A stretch of 56,641 bases of DNA from an uncultured Acetatifactor sp. (GCA_910586485.1 CAJUIA010000028.1:1-56641); one strand, 5' to 3'. Shown: positions 1 to 7,472, counted from the stretch's first letter. Notes: generated by a model from the sequence alone, not told the origin. Program-made: numbers and translations.

Positions 1-20
1 ACGCCGCTGAAAAGCGGCGT
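1..20 (+). terminator. hairpin, probable terminator of a gene left of the window
   Basis: A perfect 8-bp stem (ACGCCGCT at 1-8, AGCGGCGT at 13-20) closes a GAAA loop and is followed on the plus strand by a modest T-rich tail (TGCTTTATTA). It would terminate plus-strand transcription entering from the left, or act in both directions. The T-run is weak, so the call is tentative. Confidence 0.5.
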
Positions 21-63
21 TGCTTTATTATGGGGCGCATGGTTTGACGTTTACGGATGATAC

Positions 64-115
64 GCAGAAAATCCTCACGGAATTTCCTTTCGGTCCTCCC
101 ATGAGGATTCTCTGC
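64..115. repeat. inverted repeat downstream of the RiPP precursor
   Basis: Two 14-nt arms (64-77 and 102-115) are complementary except for one G-U-type position and enclose 24 nt. The element lies 33 nt beyond the stop of the 39-residue precursor gene read on the minus strand. No U-run follows on either strand, so it is not a standard intrinsic terminator; it may stabilise the 3' end of the operon transcript. Confidence 0.45.
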
Positions 116-147
116 ATTAAGAAAACTGGCCATTACACATTACAGTT

Positions 148-267
148 TTAATCTTCTTGAACTACTGTAATATGTGTGCTGTTTCCACTGCAAGCCGCAT
201 GCTTTTTCAAATTAATTGTAACGGTTGCTTGCAGCTTTACAACTTGCGGCTTCTTGTACTTCTTCAT
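148..267 (-). CDS. putative RiPP precursor peptide, 39 aa, single Cys
   Basis: This is a small gene at the end of the radical SAM operon. It has an AGGAG ribosome binding site (276-280) 8 nt before ATG and a TAA stop. The peptide opens MKKYKKPQVVKL and ends AACSGNSTHITVVQED. The Lys-rich, charged first half with a YKKPxV motif looks like a leader that a PqqD-like protein could bind. The second half, KHAACSGNSTHITVV, holds the only Cys plus Ser, Asn, Thr and His residues. It lies 52 nt after the second radical SAM stop, in the same direction as every enzyme of the locus. Size, position and context support a substrate role, which is inferred. The bond made is unknown; with one Cys, at most one thioether is possible, so carbon-carbon or other chemistry on the core is equally open. 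I recognise no described family. Confidence 0.7.
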   Translation of the reverse strand: MKKYKKPQVVKLQATVTINLKKHAACSGNSTHITVVQED

Positions 268-319
268 TTTTTCTTCTCCTTCCCTGTTTTTTATAATAAA
301 TATGTATGAGCATATTTGT

Positions 320-1324
320 TTATAATTTTTTATTTGCTCTGGCTCTGGTTACAAAACAAGCCGAACCATCCTTTGCCAAAACATCTCCACTTTCTACATA
401 TGCTATTCCACTGCACCTTACACATAATTCTCTATTCTTACATTTTCTACATTCCTTCAAATCTTTCCACTTATAGTTTTGAATTTTATGAAGTGTTTCC
501 GAACCATTCCATATTGATAAAATGGTTTCATCTCTAACATTTCCTAATACAAGCGGCAGATTTCCACATGGTTGAACGTCTCCGTTATATCTAATGCACA
601 GATGATGACGTGTACTCTCACATATAAACGCTTCATCATCAGTAATGTCCTGTGTTTTTCTTACAGAATCTATTTCTTGGATAATCTTTTTATGTGTTTT
701 CTCATTTATCCTTAATTTTTTTACGTCAACGCAGTCATTTCGGGCAGCATAAACTGTTGTCGTTGCTAAAAACGAAAATCCCATTTTTTCACAAAATCTT
801 TTTATATCTATATAGTCATAAGCATTATCATTCATAACTATTGTTTTAACCTCAAGCGGTATTTCTGCATTACTTATATTTTGTGCAGCTTGAAGTACAC
901 TTTGAAGTGAACCTTTTCTCTGCGTAATTTTATCATGTACTGCATCATTCATAGAAAATATAGTACACGAAATTTTGGAAATCCCCATTTTTGCAATTTC
1001 ATCTACTATTTTTATATTCTTAAGATATGATATGTTAGAAAATATACTAACCATAAACCCTTTCTTTCTTGCGTATTTCAATATGTCCAATGTATCCTTT
1101 CTGGTAAATATTTCACCTCCTGTAAACTCAATCTCAAACACCCCTAAATCTCTAAGTTCATCCAGAATCTTAAATAATTCATTTTTTTCTAATCCGCCCT
1201 CGGAATGGTTTTCGAGATAACAATGTAAACAATCCCAGTTGCAAGTTGTATTTAACTCGATTTGAACATCATATAAAATTCCTTTTTCTGTCACTTCATC
1301 TATTAAACTTTTTCCCTTGATCAT
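320..1324 (-). CDS. radical SAM/SPASM peptide-modifying enzyme (second copy)
   Basis: This is a predicted radical SAM maturase of about 334 aa. The N-terminal motif CNWDCLHC places the cluster-binding cysteines near residues 28, 32 and 35. The C-terminus carries a SPASM-type set: a Cys before NGDVQPCG, then CRKCKNRELCVRC and a last Cys near the end, consistent with auxiliary 4Fe-4S clusters. Such enzymes use S-adenosylmethionine to make radical modifications on ribosomal peptides. It shares CNWxCxHCYLENH and overall layout with the enzyme at 3209-4204, so the two are paralogues. Start: ATG at 1324 with AAGGAGG 5 nt upstream is preferred over the TTG at 1327. It follows the PqqD-like gene by 12 nt and precedes the precursor gene. 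AT-rich codon use differs from most of the window. Confidence 0.88.
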   Translation of the reverse strand: MIKGKSLIDEVTEKGILYDVQIELNTTCNWDCLHCYLENHSEGGLEKNELFKILDELRDLGVFEIEFTGGEIFTRKDTLDILKYARKKGFMVSIFSNISYLKNIKIVDEIAKMGISKISCTIFSMNDAVHDKITQRKGSLQSVLQAAQNISNAEIPLEVKTIVMNDNAYDYIDIKRFCEKMGFSFLATTTVYAARNDCVDVKKLRINEKTHKKIIQEIDSVRKTQDITDDEAFICESTRHHLCIRYNGDVQPCGNLPLVLGNVRDETILSIWNGSETLHKIQNYKWKDLKECRKCKNRELCVRCSGIAYVESGDVLAKDGSACFVTRARANKKL

Positions 1325-1336
1325 CAAGGCCTCCTT

Positions 1337-1648
1337 CTATGTTTCTTCTTGCGTTTCTTTCTCTAACATTCCCGCATTAATTAATTCAGATATAAAATCT
1401 TTTATGTCTCTCAGGGCTTCCTCTTCGTCAACATGGTATAACTTACTCACTCTGCTTACGCAGTTTTCTATGGTTCCGGATTCGTACAGCTCACACCATA
1501 TTTCCATAGCTGAATCGCAAAGTTTAAAAAACTCACCTGTTCTGATATTCTGCACATAAACATATTCCCTAGAGGGAGCAATCTGCCAAGCTACATTATA
1601 TGAAATTCTGTAAACAAAATTATTTGGTACATCCGTTTTATTTAACAC
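1337..1648 (-). CDS. PqqD-like RiPP recognition protein
   Basis: This small 103-aa protein has the length and look of PqqD/RRE domains, which bind the leader of a ribosomal peptide and present it to a radical SAM enzyme. Supporting stretches are EYVYVQNIRTGEFFKLCDSA, like the winged-helix strands of the family, and the acidic helical tail EEEALRDIKDFISELINAGM. The start is GTG at 1648, with GGAGG about 8 nt upstream. It lies inside the last codons of the ABC transporter gene, giving an 11-nt overlap and likely translational coupling. It sits between the exporter and the second radical SAM enzyme, where a leader-binding partner is expected. The family call comes from motif style and context, not a search. 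Confidence 0.8.
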   Translation of the reverse strand: MLNKTDVPNNFVYRISYNVAWQIAPSREYVYVQNIRTGEFFKLCDSAMEIWCELYESGTIENCVSRVSKLYHVDEEEALRDIKDFISELINAGMLEKETQEET

Positions 1649-3212
1649 TGATTATGCCTCCATTTACTATTTCCAATATATCGTCAAATTGTCTTAATTC
1701 TTCATTTAAGTTATGCGTAACAAGAATAATTGTTGTGTCCTTCATTTGTAGAAGCAAACTTTGCAAATCCTTCGTCAGCCCTTGATCTGTAGCAGAAAAT
1801 GGTTCATCCAATAATAAGATTTTTTTCCCGGAGCCCTTTCCCCGTAAAAAACCTATTATTTTCTTTTCGCCTCCGCTTAGCATTGTACAGTCGGGACATT
1901 CTCTTACAGTGCTATAATGTATATTCCCTTCTAATACTTCTACCGCAGGTAATTTATATGTTCCATATATAGATACATTCTGCATAAAATTATCACTAAA
2001 AATATAGTCTTCCTGTCGAACAAAAAACACCGCGTCTGACATTTCAAGTTCCCTTACATTTCTTCCGTTAAAAAAAACACCGCCTTTACTACATTCTATC
2101 TCTCCCGCGATCATCCGCAGTAACGTAGTCTTTCCTGTTCCGCTATTACCAGTCAGTACATACTTCTTCCCTGATTCAAATGTATAATTAACATTGAGTA
2201 ATTTACAATTATCTATTTCAAAACACATGTCTTTAACCTCAATATTAAATTTCGAATCATTGATCCTATATAAATCTCTTTTCTTTACCGTATCATACCT
2301 TTCGAGTTTCTCCTTTATCTCCTTCGTAGCCGACATTGTTGTTCGACAATATAATATTTGCTCAAATGGATCACAAAAGCATTCTACATATCCAAACGCC
2401 GCAATAACCGCTCCCGCTGTCAATTCCCCCTTCACAAACAACACACCTGCCAAAATAAAAACAGCAAAATTAATAAAATAATATCCGCTTCCGTTCACTA
2501 CCATGGCAAATGACTTCTTCTTGCCATAGTTGTATCTTGCCTTTGCTGTTTCATTCAAAACATCTTCATGCCTATTCTTAATCTGTGAATAAGTGTCTTT
2601 TGTTACAAGCGCGTGTGCTTCGTAAAACTCTGTAACCCTCGTTGTATATTCCGCCTGTAGAGCAGAATAATTTCCTCTGGCTTTTGACAGTCCACGTTCA
2701 AATAATTCCGGAATAAACGTAAAAATAAGCGATAGCGCAATAATAGTCAACGCTATTCTATAGTCAACGACCACAACCACAATAATCGAATTGATCACCA
2801 CCGACAAAATTGAACTACACATTGCAATTAGTGGTGTTAAATAATCCTGTTCCATTGCAGTAACATCATTACTTTGCATAGAAATGTACTCGCCAACTTT
2901 TCTTTTTTTATATTCGTCACTTCTAAGTGCAATTATCTTTGCAAATAGTTTTGATTTTACCGCTTGTTCAAATCCTATCCCCGTCTTCCATTGTACAATA
3001 TTACATGTATAAGTAGTTATTAAAAAAATCAACACCACCAATAGGTATATACCAAATATCTTCCAAATCGAATTCATGTTTCCCAATACCGCATTATCAA
3101 TAAGCTGCTCTCGAAAATAGGGAAATAATGCCGCTGATATAGTAGTAATTGAATTAAGAAGAAGATACAATACAACAAAGCCACTTATTTTTTTAATAGA
3201 TTTATTAATCAT
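1638..3212 (-). CDS. ABC exporter, fused permease and ATPase
   Basis: This 524-aa half-transporter has about six hydrophobic membrane segments in the first 290 residues and a cytoplasmic ATPase after them. The ATPase shows Walker A GNSGTGKTT, the signature LSGGEKK and Walker B ILLLDEPFSATD. It presumably exports the modified peptide, or gives immunity, as a homodimer. No N-terminal C39 peptidase domain is visible, so leader removal would need another protease. The start ATG overlaps the TGA of the upstream radical SAM gene (ATGA), indicating coupled translation. It belongs to the same AT-rich operon as both radical SAM genes. Confidence 0.88.
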   Translation of the reverse strand: MINKSIKKISGFVVLYLLLNSITTISAALFPYFREQLIDNAVLGNMNSIWKIFGIYLLVVLIFLITTYTCNIVQWKTGIGFEQAVKSKLFAKIIALRSDEYKKRKVGEYISMQSNDVTAMEQDYLTPLIAMCSSILSVVINSIIVVVVVDYRIALTIIALSLIFTFIPELFERGLSKARGNYSALQAEYTTRVTEFYEAHALVTKDTYSQIKNRHEDVLNETAKARYNYGKKKSFAMVVNGSGYYFINFAVFILAGVLFVKGELTAGAVIAAFGYVECFCDPFEQILYCRTTMSATKEIKEKLERYDTVKKRDLYRINDSKFNIEVKDMCFEIDNCKLLNVNYTFESGKKYVLTGNSGTGKTTLLRMIAGEIECSKGGVFFNGRNVRELEMSDAVFFVRQEDYIFSDNFMQNVSIYGTYKLPAVEVLEGNIHYSTVRECPDCTMLSGGEKKIIGFLRGKGSGKKILLLDEPFSATDQGLTKDLQSLLLQMKDTTIILVTHNLNEELRQFDDILEIVNGGIISVK

Positions 3213-4204
3213 ATGTTATCCACGACCTTTCTCACTAACGCAAAATTACATGCTAGCAGATCTTTGTCATAGGGATTTCCCGAATTAATATTGGCCATAC
3301 CACTGCACCTTACACAATATTTTTTCTTTTGACAATCTCTGCATTGATTACAGTCTTTCCATTTTGCATACCTTAACTTTTTATAGCATTCTTTTTCCCA
3401 AATACTTTCCAATTCTTCTTCCAGCACATTCCCCATTGAAATCCTCATGTTATTGCACGGGCACACATTTCCCTTATAATCTATCCAGAATGACGTTTGC
3501 ATTGAACTGCAAACATAATCGTCTGCATTCTTTTCCACATAATCGACTCCATTATTTTGGTCGATATCTGGCAAGACATCACAAAGCTCTTCAAATTCCA
3601 GACGATGACATAGTATCCCCCTTCCTGTTTTTAGACCGTAAAAAACATTGGCATCTGTTTTAAACGGAATGTTATTGCTCTTTAAATAAGTCACTGTTTT
3701 AGCATAATCCTTGTAATTTTCTTTCATTACCATCATTTTTAACTCAGTTTGAATGCCAAGCTTATTAAGTTTATCCATGTTAGCCATAAGTACAGCCAAC
3801 GAACCCTGAACGCCCGTGATTTTATCATTGACCTTTTCATCAATAGAATATATTGAACCTGATAAACAGCTAACTCCCAATCTCTTAATTTCGCTAATAA
3901 GTGCCTCATTTAATAGAGATAAATTTGAAAACAGCGTAATGGCAAATCCGAGTCTACGCGCCTCAGATATTATATCAATAATATCTTTACGCAAAAATAT
4001 TTCGCCACCAGTAAAAATCACTTCGTATACTCCAAAACGTCTTAATTTTCCAAGTAATTCAACAACGTTTGTATACGCCAAGCCTTTGTCCGCATGATTT
4101 TCCAAATAGCAGTGAACACATTTCCAGTTGCACAATGACAACAGCTCTATCGTCGCAGAAAAAGGAACTTTACATTTTCTGTATTCCTCAAGCACCTTAT
4201 CCAT
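3209..4204 (-). CDS. radical SAM/SPASM peptide-modifying enzyme (first copy)
   Basis: This is the first gene of the peptide operon, about 331 aa. The motif CNWKCVHC gives cluster cysteines near residues 25, 29 and 32. The C-terminal SPASM region contains a Cys before MQTSFWIDYKGNVCPC, then CRDCQKKKYCVRCSG and a final Cys. It is clearly paralogous to the enzyme at 320-1324, which suggests two successive modifications, or a heteromeric pair, acting on one short precursor. ATG at 4204, with GGGAGA about 9 nt upstream, is chosen over a GTG at 4222 that lies before that site. The stop overlaps the exporter start. The promoter is probably in 4312-4341, within a palindrome shared with the divergent peptide gene. 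Confidence 0.87.
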   Translation of the reverse strand: MDKVLEEYRKCKVPFSATIELLSLCNWKCVHCYLENHADKGLAYTNVVELLGKLRRFGVYEVIFTGGEIFLRKDIIDIISEARRLGFAITLFSNLSLLNEALISEIKRLGVSCLSGSIYSIDEKVNDKITGVQGSLAVLMANMDKLNKLGIQTELKMMVMKENYKDYAKTVTYLKSNNIPFKTDANVFYGLKTGRGILCHRLEFEELCDVLPDIDQNNGVDYVEKNADDYVCSSMQTSFWIDYKGNVCPCNNMRISMGNVLEEELESIWEKECYKKLRYAKWKDCNQCRDCQKKKYCVRCSGMANINSGNPYDKDLLACNFALVRKVVDNI

Positions 4205-4311
4205 AATTGCAATTTCTCCCACTTAATCATAGTAGACAAAACATATTATTTTCCCGATCAACCCCCCCTTTTTAATCCGATTACTTCAAATCTGTTTGAT
4301 CGTATCATTTA

Positions 4312-4341
4312 AGTATAAATATGAACATGACGTTATTGGAA
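4312..4341 (-). promoter_or_regulatory. candidate promoter of the RiPP operon
   Basis: On the minus strand TTCCAA (4336-4341) and TATACT (4312-4317) are 18 nt apart, about 110 nt before the first radical SAM start. The -35 is poor and falls inside the palindrome 4324-4368, which fits an activated or repressed promoter. Confidence 0.4.
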
Positions 4342-4368
4342 ATTTTTATTTTCTAGAAACGTCATGTT
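4324..4368. promoter_or_regulatory. palindrome between RiPP operon and secreted-peptide gene
   Basis: A perfect 11-bp inverted repeat (AACATGACGTT at 4324-4334 and AACGTCATGTT at 4358-4368) surrounds a partly complementary AT-rich centre. It lies between the divergent RiPP operon and the 62-residue peptide gene and overlaps the candidate -35 of the operon. It is a good operator candidate for the two-HTH regulator encoded next to it. A stem-loop in the leader RNA is the alternative. Confidence 0.5.
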
Positions 4369-4450
4369 GTTTTGTCTTTATCTTCTGTATTCTCATATTA
4401 AGGGCACTGCCAAAAACAGATGCCGGCCAAATACCAAGGAGGAAGAAGAC

Positions 4451-4639
4451 ATGTTAAAGAAAACAAAAGCAACTATCATTTTTGCCCTAACTGCGATGCT
4501 TGCCGCAGGCTCTATAACTGTAGCAGCAGGAAAAGCCGTGGCGGCGCAGGGTAGTGAAAATCTTTTACAGAGTTATGGTGCGGAAAAGCTGTTTTACTGT
4601 GAGACGGATCATGACTACAAATATGCCAATGATTGCTAA
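4451..4639 (+). CDS. small secreted peptide, candidate signalling propeptide
   Basis: This 62-aa protein starts at ATG 4451 with AAGGAGGA at 4436-4443, 7 nt upstream. A longer in-frame reading from 4364 lacks a ribosome site. MLKKTK followed by a hydrophobic stretch to AVAAQG is a classic Sec signal peptide with cleavage after about residue 31. The exported part is about 31 aa, acidic and aromatic, ending YCETDHDYKYANDC with two cysteines. Its stop overlaps by 3 nt the stop of the convergent regulator gene. Size, secretion signal and partner recall Phr/PapR/SHP-type propeptides sensed by TPR regulators of the RRNPP group. That function is inferred; I recognise no named homologue. Confidence 0.65.
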   Translation: MLKKTKATIIFALTAMLAAGSITVAAGKAVAAQGSENLLQSYGAEKLFYCETDHDYKYANDC

Positions 4640-6474
4640 TACCATTCTACTGAATGTCCTGACAGCTTCTCATAGGATCTCTTAGCAACCTGAACTGACA
4701 ATTCCTTATTAAACAGCTCCGCACTGTAAAAGGCAAGTCTGTAATATTGCAGACTTGTTTCTTTTTTCCCCAGATGCTCCAAGGCGTCTGCCTTATTATT
4801 CACAAAAGTTGGCAATAATTTCCAAGTACCGCTGACCCGGCACAAGCGAATCCCTTCCTCGGAATAAGCCAGCTCTTCCTCCCGCTTTCCTAACTGCCCC
4901 GTACATCCCGTTAGACGGGCTACAATTAATCTCACTCTTCTGAAATGAAATTCCGGCTTGACTCTGCTCCTTTGATAATGTTCCAGCAGCTTCTCTAACA
5001 GGTATTGAGCCTGCTCCACCTTATCTTCATGTTCCAGTGCATCCGCCATCTTCATCATCACGCCGATTTCCTCCGCACTGAAAGGACGATCCCAAAAGTC
5101 CTCTCTCCATTTTCTGACGTCCTTTTCTTCCGGCACCTCTTCCACCGTAATGGACAAAATCCTTCTGACCATCTCAAACTGCCATTCCGCTGGAATCCTG
5201 CCTAACCCGCAATCTATGGTAAACTTTTTAATTTCCAGATACTGGCGATTACACCCGTAAGACAAATCCAGCTTTTCCTTCATCTCCTGCAGCGTTTCTT
5301 CCGCCTGTTCCCACTGCCTGTTCATAATCAGCTTGGTAACCTGCCATTCCTGATCCAGCAGGACAAGGTCGTCCGTCTCAATGTCGCTGTAATAATAGTC
5401 CTCCCTCAGACACAGCTTCTCCGCCAGCGCCCGGAAGGTGCCGGTATTGGGCGCCCGCCTGGCAGATTCGATCCGGGAAAGGGTTTCCGGGGTACAGATT
5501 CCCTCGCTGAGCTCTTCCTGAGAATAGCCCTGATAGCGCCTGTTTTGGCACAATACTTCATCCAGCAGCTCCACCTCCTGCCATACGTCCATCATATACA
5601 GCTCGTCGTCCGCCTCCCCCTTCCCCTGTCCAAGCTCCTGCATCAGCTCCCGCCATGCTCCCAGCTGTACTTTCCGCTTATGTACCTGCTCCCCCAACCC
5701 CAGCTTCTCCGCTGCCTGTACATAAAACTCCAGAACAACTCCCATGCTGGAGGCATAGCCGGAGGTAACCATCATCTCCACAGCCCGTTCCCCTATGACC
5801 ATGCACTCATGATAGCTGCCCCGCTCCAGCAGAGCAGGCAGATACCTGGCTGCCACCTTGGGATACAGCTTTACCTGCTCCCGCTCTTCCGAGTAACTTG
5901 TTCGAATATAGCTCTCCAAAAAAGCCAGCACTCCAATAGCTTCTTCCCCATCCTTCAGTGCATCCTGCCAAAGTAACATAAAACTGATTTCCTGCATGCT
6001 AAGGTAAGTGCGGGTCCCCATCTGTTCTGGGAAATCCCTTACCGTCCTTTGTATGACTTCCTTATACAATCTGGCGCAGTCTTCCTTTTCCCCGGACAGC
6101 TCCGCCTCCGCCCGGATGCGGATCATATCCCTAAACTGCTCTCTGACCGCCTGATTACAAGACGGCTCCTGCGCCGCATCCTCCTTTAACAACTCCAGCA
6201 CTTTTTTCCAGTCATGGTCCAGCAGTGCCATAGCAAGACGCTGCCGCCAGTCGAAGTAATAATACTCATTCTCTGGAAGCAGGGTGACAAACTTATCCGG
6301 GGACAGGCCCATCCTTTGCATCAGCGCAGTCAACAGCAACCGGTCCATTCTCCGCTCACCGTTTAGGTACTTGGTAAGCACCGAGGCAGAGCATAGCCCC
6401 CCGCACAAATCGCCCCTGTTTATATTTTTTCCCCTGATTGTGTCCTGCATCAGCTCTCCCAGTGTCTTTTTCAA
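4636..6474 (-). CDS. two-HTH transcription regulator with helical-repeat body
   Basis: This 612-aa cytoplasmic protein has an N-terminal XRE-like HTH in residues 1-60 and a second, clearer XRE HTH at about 303-365 (YSQEELSEGICTPETLSRIE). The segments between and after are long amphipathic helices that look like tetratricopeptide repeats. This plan resembles peptide-sensing RRNPP regulators (Rgg, PlcR, Rap) but with a duplicated DNA-binding unit and about twice their length. The start is TTG at 6474 with AGGTGA upstream; a promoter lies at 6528-6556. It is convergent with the secreted peptide gene and next to the RiPP operon, which it may control. Target and ligand are inferred. Confidence 0.75.
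   Translation of the reverse strand: MKKTLGELMQDTIRGKNINRGDLCGGLCSASVLTKYLNGERRMDRLLLTALMQRMGLSPDKFVTLLPENEYYYFDWRQRLAMALLDHDWKKVLELLKEDAAQEPSCNQAVREQFRDMIRIRAEAELSGEKEDCARLYKEVIQRTVRDFPEQMGTRTYLSMQEISFMLLWQDALKDGEEAIGVLAFLESYIRTSYSEEREQVKLYPKVAARYLPALLERGSYHECMVIGERAVEMMVTSGYASSMGVVLEFYVQAAEKLGLGEQVHKRKVQLGAWRELMQELGQGKGEADDELYMMDVWQEVELLDEVLCQNRRYQGYSQEELSEGICTPETLSRIESARRAPNTGTFRALAEKLCLREDYYYSDIETDDLVLLDQEWQVTKLIMNRQWEQAEETLQEMKEKLDLSYGCNRQYLEIKKFTIDCGLGRIPAEWQFEMVRRILSITVEEVPEEKDVRKWREDFWDRPFSAEEIGVMMKMADALEHEDKVEQAQYLLEKLLEHYQRSRVKPEFHFRRVRLIVARLTGCTGQLGKREEELAYSEEGIRLCRVSGTWKLLPTFVNNKADALEHLGKKETSLQYYRLAFYSAELFNKELSVQVAKRSYEKLSGHSVEWY
4637..4639. other. overlapping convergent stop codons
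   Basis: The TAA of the peptide gene (4637-4639) and the TAG of the regulator on the other strand (4636-4638) share bases. Both transcripts must therefore run into each other, giving antisense 3' ends. Confidence 0.85.
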
Positions 6475-6527
6475 ATACTTTCACCTGCCTTTTATTGCGT
6501 TATCCGACTTTTCGCAATCATCGTCCG

Positions 6528-6556
6528 ATTATATCATATCTTTATAAAAGCCTCAA
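6528..6556 (-). promoter_or_regulatory. promoter of the two-HTH regulator
   Basis: Minus-strand TTGAGG (rc at 6551-6556), a 17-nt spacer and a perfect TATAAT (rc at 6528-6533) lie about 55 nt before the TTG start. Confidence 0.6.
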
Positions 6557-6662
6557 CCGCAAATCACTTTTGCAAATTTTCTTTTATTATCAGAGATCAT
6601 CTTTTTACTATCAAAACAAAACAATTAAGCATTTGACTCTTGATTCCTGCTGTCGAATATGT

Positions 6663-6778
6663 TATATTACAGGCAGAAAGGGAAAGCCATAGAAGCGGCT
6701 CTACCCAAGTTTTAGATAGCTTTACCTCATATGAGGTCAGCCGTCACTATTGGTGGTAGTGGCGGCTATTTCTTTTTT
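6663..6778 (+). ncRNA. antisense RNA of a decayed type I toxin-antitoxin unit
   Basis: A plus-strand promoter (TTGATT 6640-6645, 17-nt spacer, TATATT 6663-6668) would start a transcript near 6675. It would end at the 11-bp hairpin 6739-6767 followed by ATTTCTTTTTT, giving an RNA of about 100 nt. It overlaps the 3' end of the hydrophobic reading frame on the opposite strand, the arrangement of TxpA/RatA-like type I systems. The RNA is predicted from promoter, hairpin and geometry only. Confidence 0.5.
6739..6778 (+). terminator. intrinsic terminator of the antisense RNA
   Basis: Arms 6739-6749 and 6757-6767 pair over 11 bp with one G-U pair, loop TTGGTGG, followed by ATTTCTTTTTT. Confidence 0.75.
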
Positions 6779-6876
6779 CCCTTGTAAATTTGATAAATCA
6801 AATGAACAAGGGCCACAATGAGTATTCCAATCTGGATTGAAGGATAAAGCCGCCTTTGGCTCTATGGTTTTTCCAT
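6766..6876 (-). pseudogene. holin-like type I toxin remnant with in-frame stop
   Basis: The minus strand reads ATG GAA AAA CCA TAG and then, in the same frame, a hydrophobic peptide QIGILIVALVHLIYQIYKGK ending in KK and a stop. A single membrane helix followed by a lysine tail is typical of small holin-like/TxpA-like type I toxins. The TAG at codon 5 and the lack of another ATG or ribosome site suggest inactivation. A strong promoter (TTGCAC rc 6905-6910, 16-nt spacer, TATACT rc 6883-6888) still points at it. Alternatively the frame is chance and the transcript is non-coding. Confidence 0.45.
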
Positions 6877-6882
6877 ATGAAT

Positions 6883-6910
6883 AGTATAACATAAGGTCCT
6901 TTTTGTGCAA
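6883..6910 (-). promoter_or_regulatory. promoter reading into the toxin remnant
   Basis: TTGCAC and TATACT on the minus strand are separated by 16 nt. The start point would fall at about 6876, at the ATG itself, so the message would be nearly leaderless. Confidence 0.55.
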
Positions 6911-6990
6911 TTCTTTTCATAAACTGCAAATATCGACTGCAGTCGCCCAATCACCGAAATAGCCGCTCTCTCCAGTATCACACCCTTTCC

Positions 6991-7019
6991 TTGACTTTAG
7001 CGAGTAAAAGTGATAAAGT
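6991..7019 (+). promoter_or_regulatory. promoter of the arylacetate operon
   Basis: TTGACT (6991-6996), a 17-nt spacer and TAAAGT (7014-7019) precede the thioesterase start by about 50 nt. Confidence 0.6.
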
Positions 7020-7073
7020 GATAAACATGACTGAATAACAGACGGAACAATAATTTAAGAAAGGAAACTGTTT

Positions 7074-7472
7074 ATGCCAAGTTTAGAGGAAATTCGCCGT
7101 CGTTTTCAAAACGACCATTTTGCTATGGATACTACCGGCATCAAAATTGATTCTGCGGAACCTGGAAAAGCGGTCTGCTCGCTGGTTTTGGAGGAACGAC
7201 ATATGAATGAGAACCATGTTCCCATGGGAGGCGCTGTCTTTACATTAGCGGACATTGCCTGCGCCGTTGCGGCCAACGGCTACTCCGAAAAAAAGACGGT
7301 CAGCCAGCAGGTTTCCATTACCTTTCTGGCCCCTGCAAAGGGAAAGCAGCTGACGGCGGAGGCAGCCTGCTTAAGAAGCGGACGAACTACCGCGCTTTAT
7401 GCGGTGGATATAAGGGACGAGCTTGGTACCTATGTAGCCCATGCCACTATGAACGGATATGTCATCAGCTAA
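7074..7472 (+). CDS. PaaI-like hotdog-fold thioesterase
   Basis: This 132-aa protein is of usual length for hotdog thioesterases that hydrolyse acyl-CoA thioesters. The stretch HVPMGGAVFTLADIACAVAAN matches the helix and active-site neighbourhood (GG followed by D) of PaaI/YbgC-type enzymes. It is the first gene of a tight plus-strand operon with an acyl-CoA ligase, IorAB and phenylacetate-CoA ligase. An arylacetyl-CoA or a related acyl-CoA is therefore the likely substrate, perhaps to recycle CoA. The start ATG has GAAAGGAAA upstream. Confidence 0.85.
   Translation: MPSLEEIRRRFQNDHFAMDTTGIKIDSAEPGKAVCSLVLEERHMNENHVPMGGAVFTLADIACAVAANGYSEKKTVSQQVSITFLAPAKGKQLTAEAACLRSGRTTALYAVDIRDELGTYVAHATMNGYVIS

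Noticed and set aside
4364..4450. Longer in-frame start for the secreted peptide (91 aa)
   Set aside because: The extra residues precede the ribosome site at 4436-4443 and destroy the signal peptide position; ATG 4451 is better.
6766..6876. Functional toxin reading by suppression of the TAG
   Set aside because: Nothing in the window indicates stop-codon recoding; a pseudogene is simpler.
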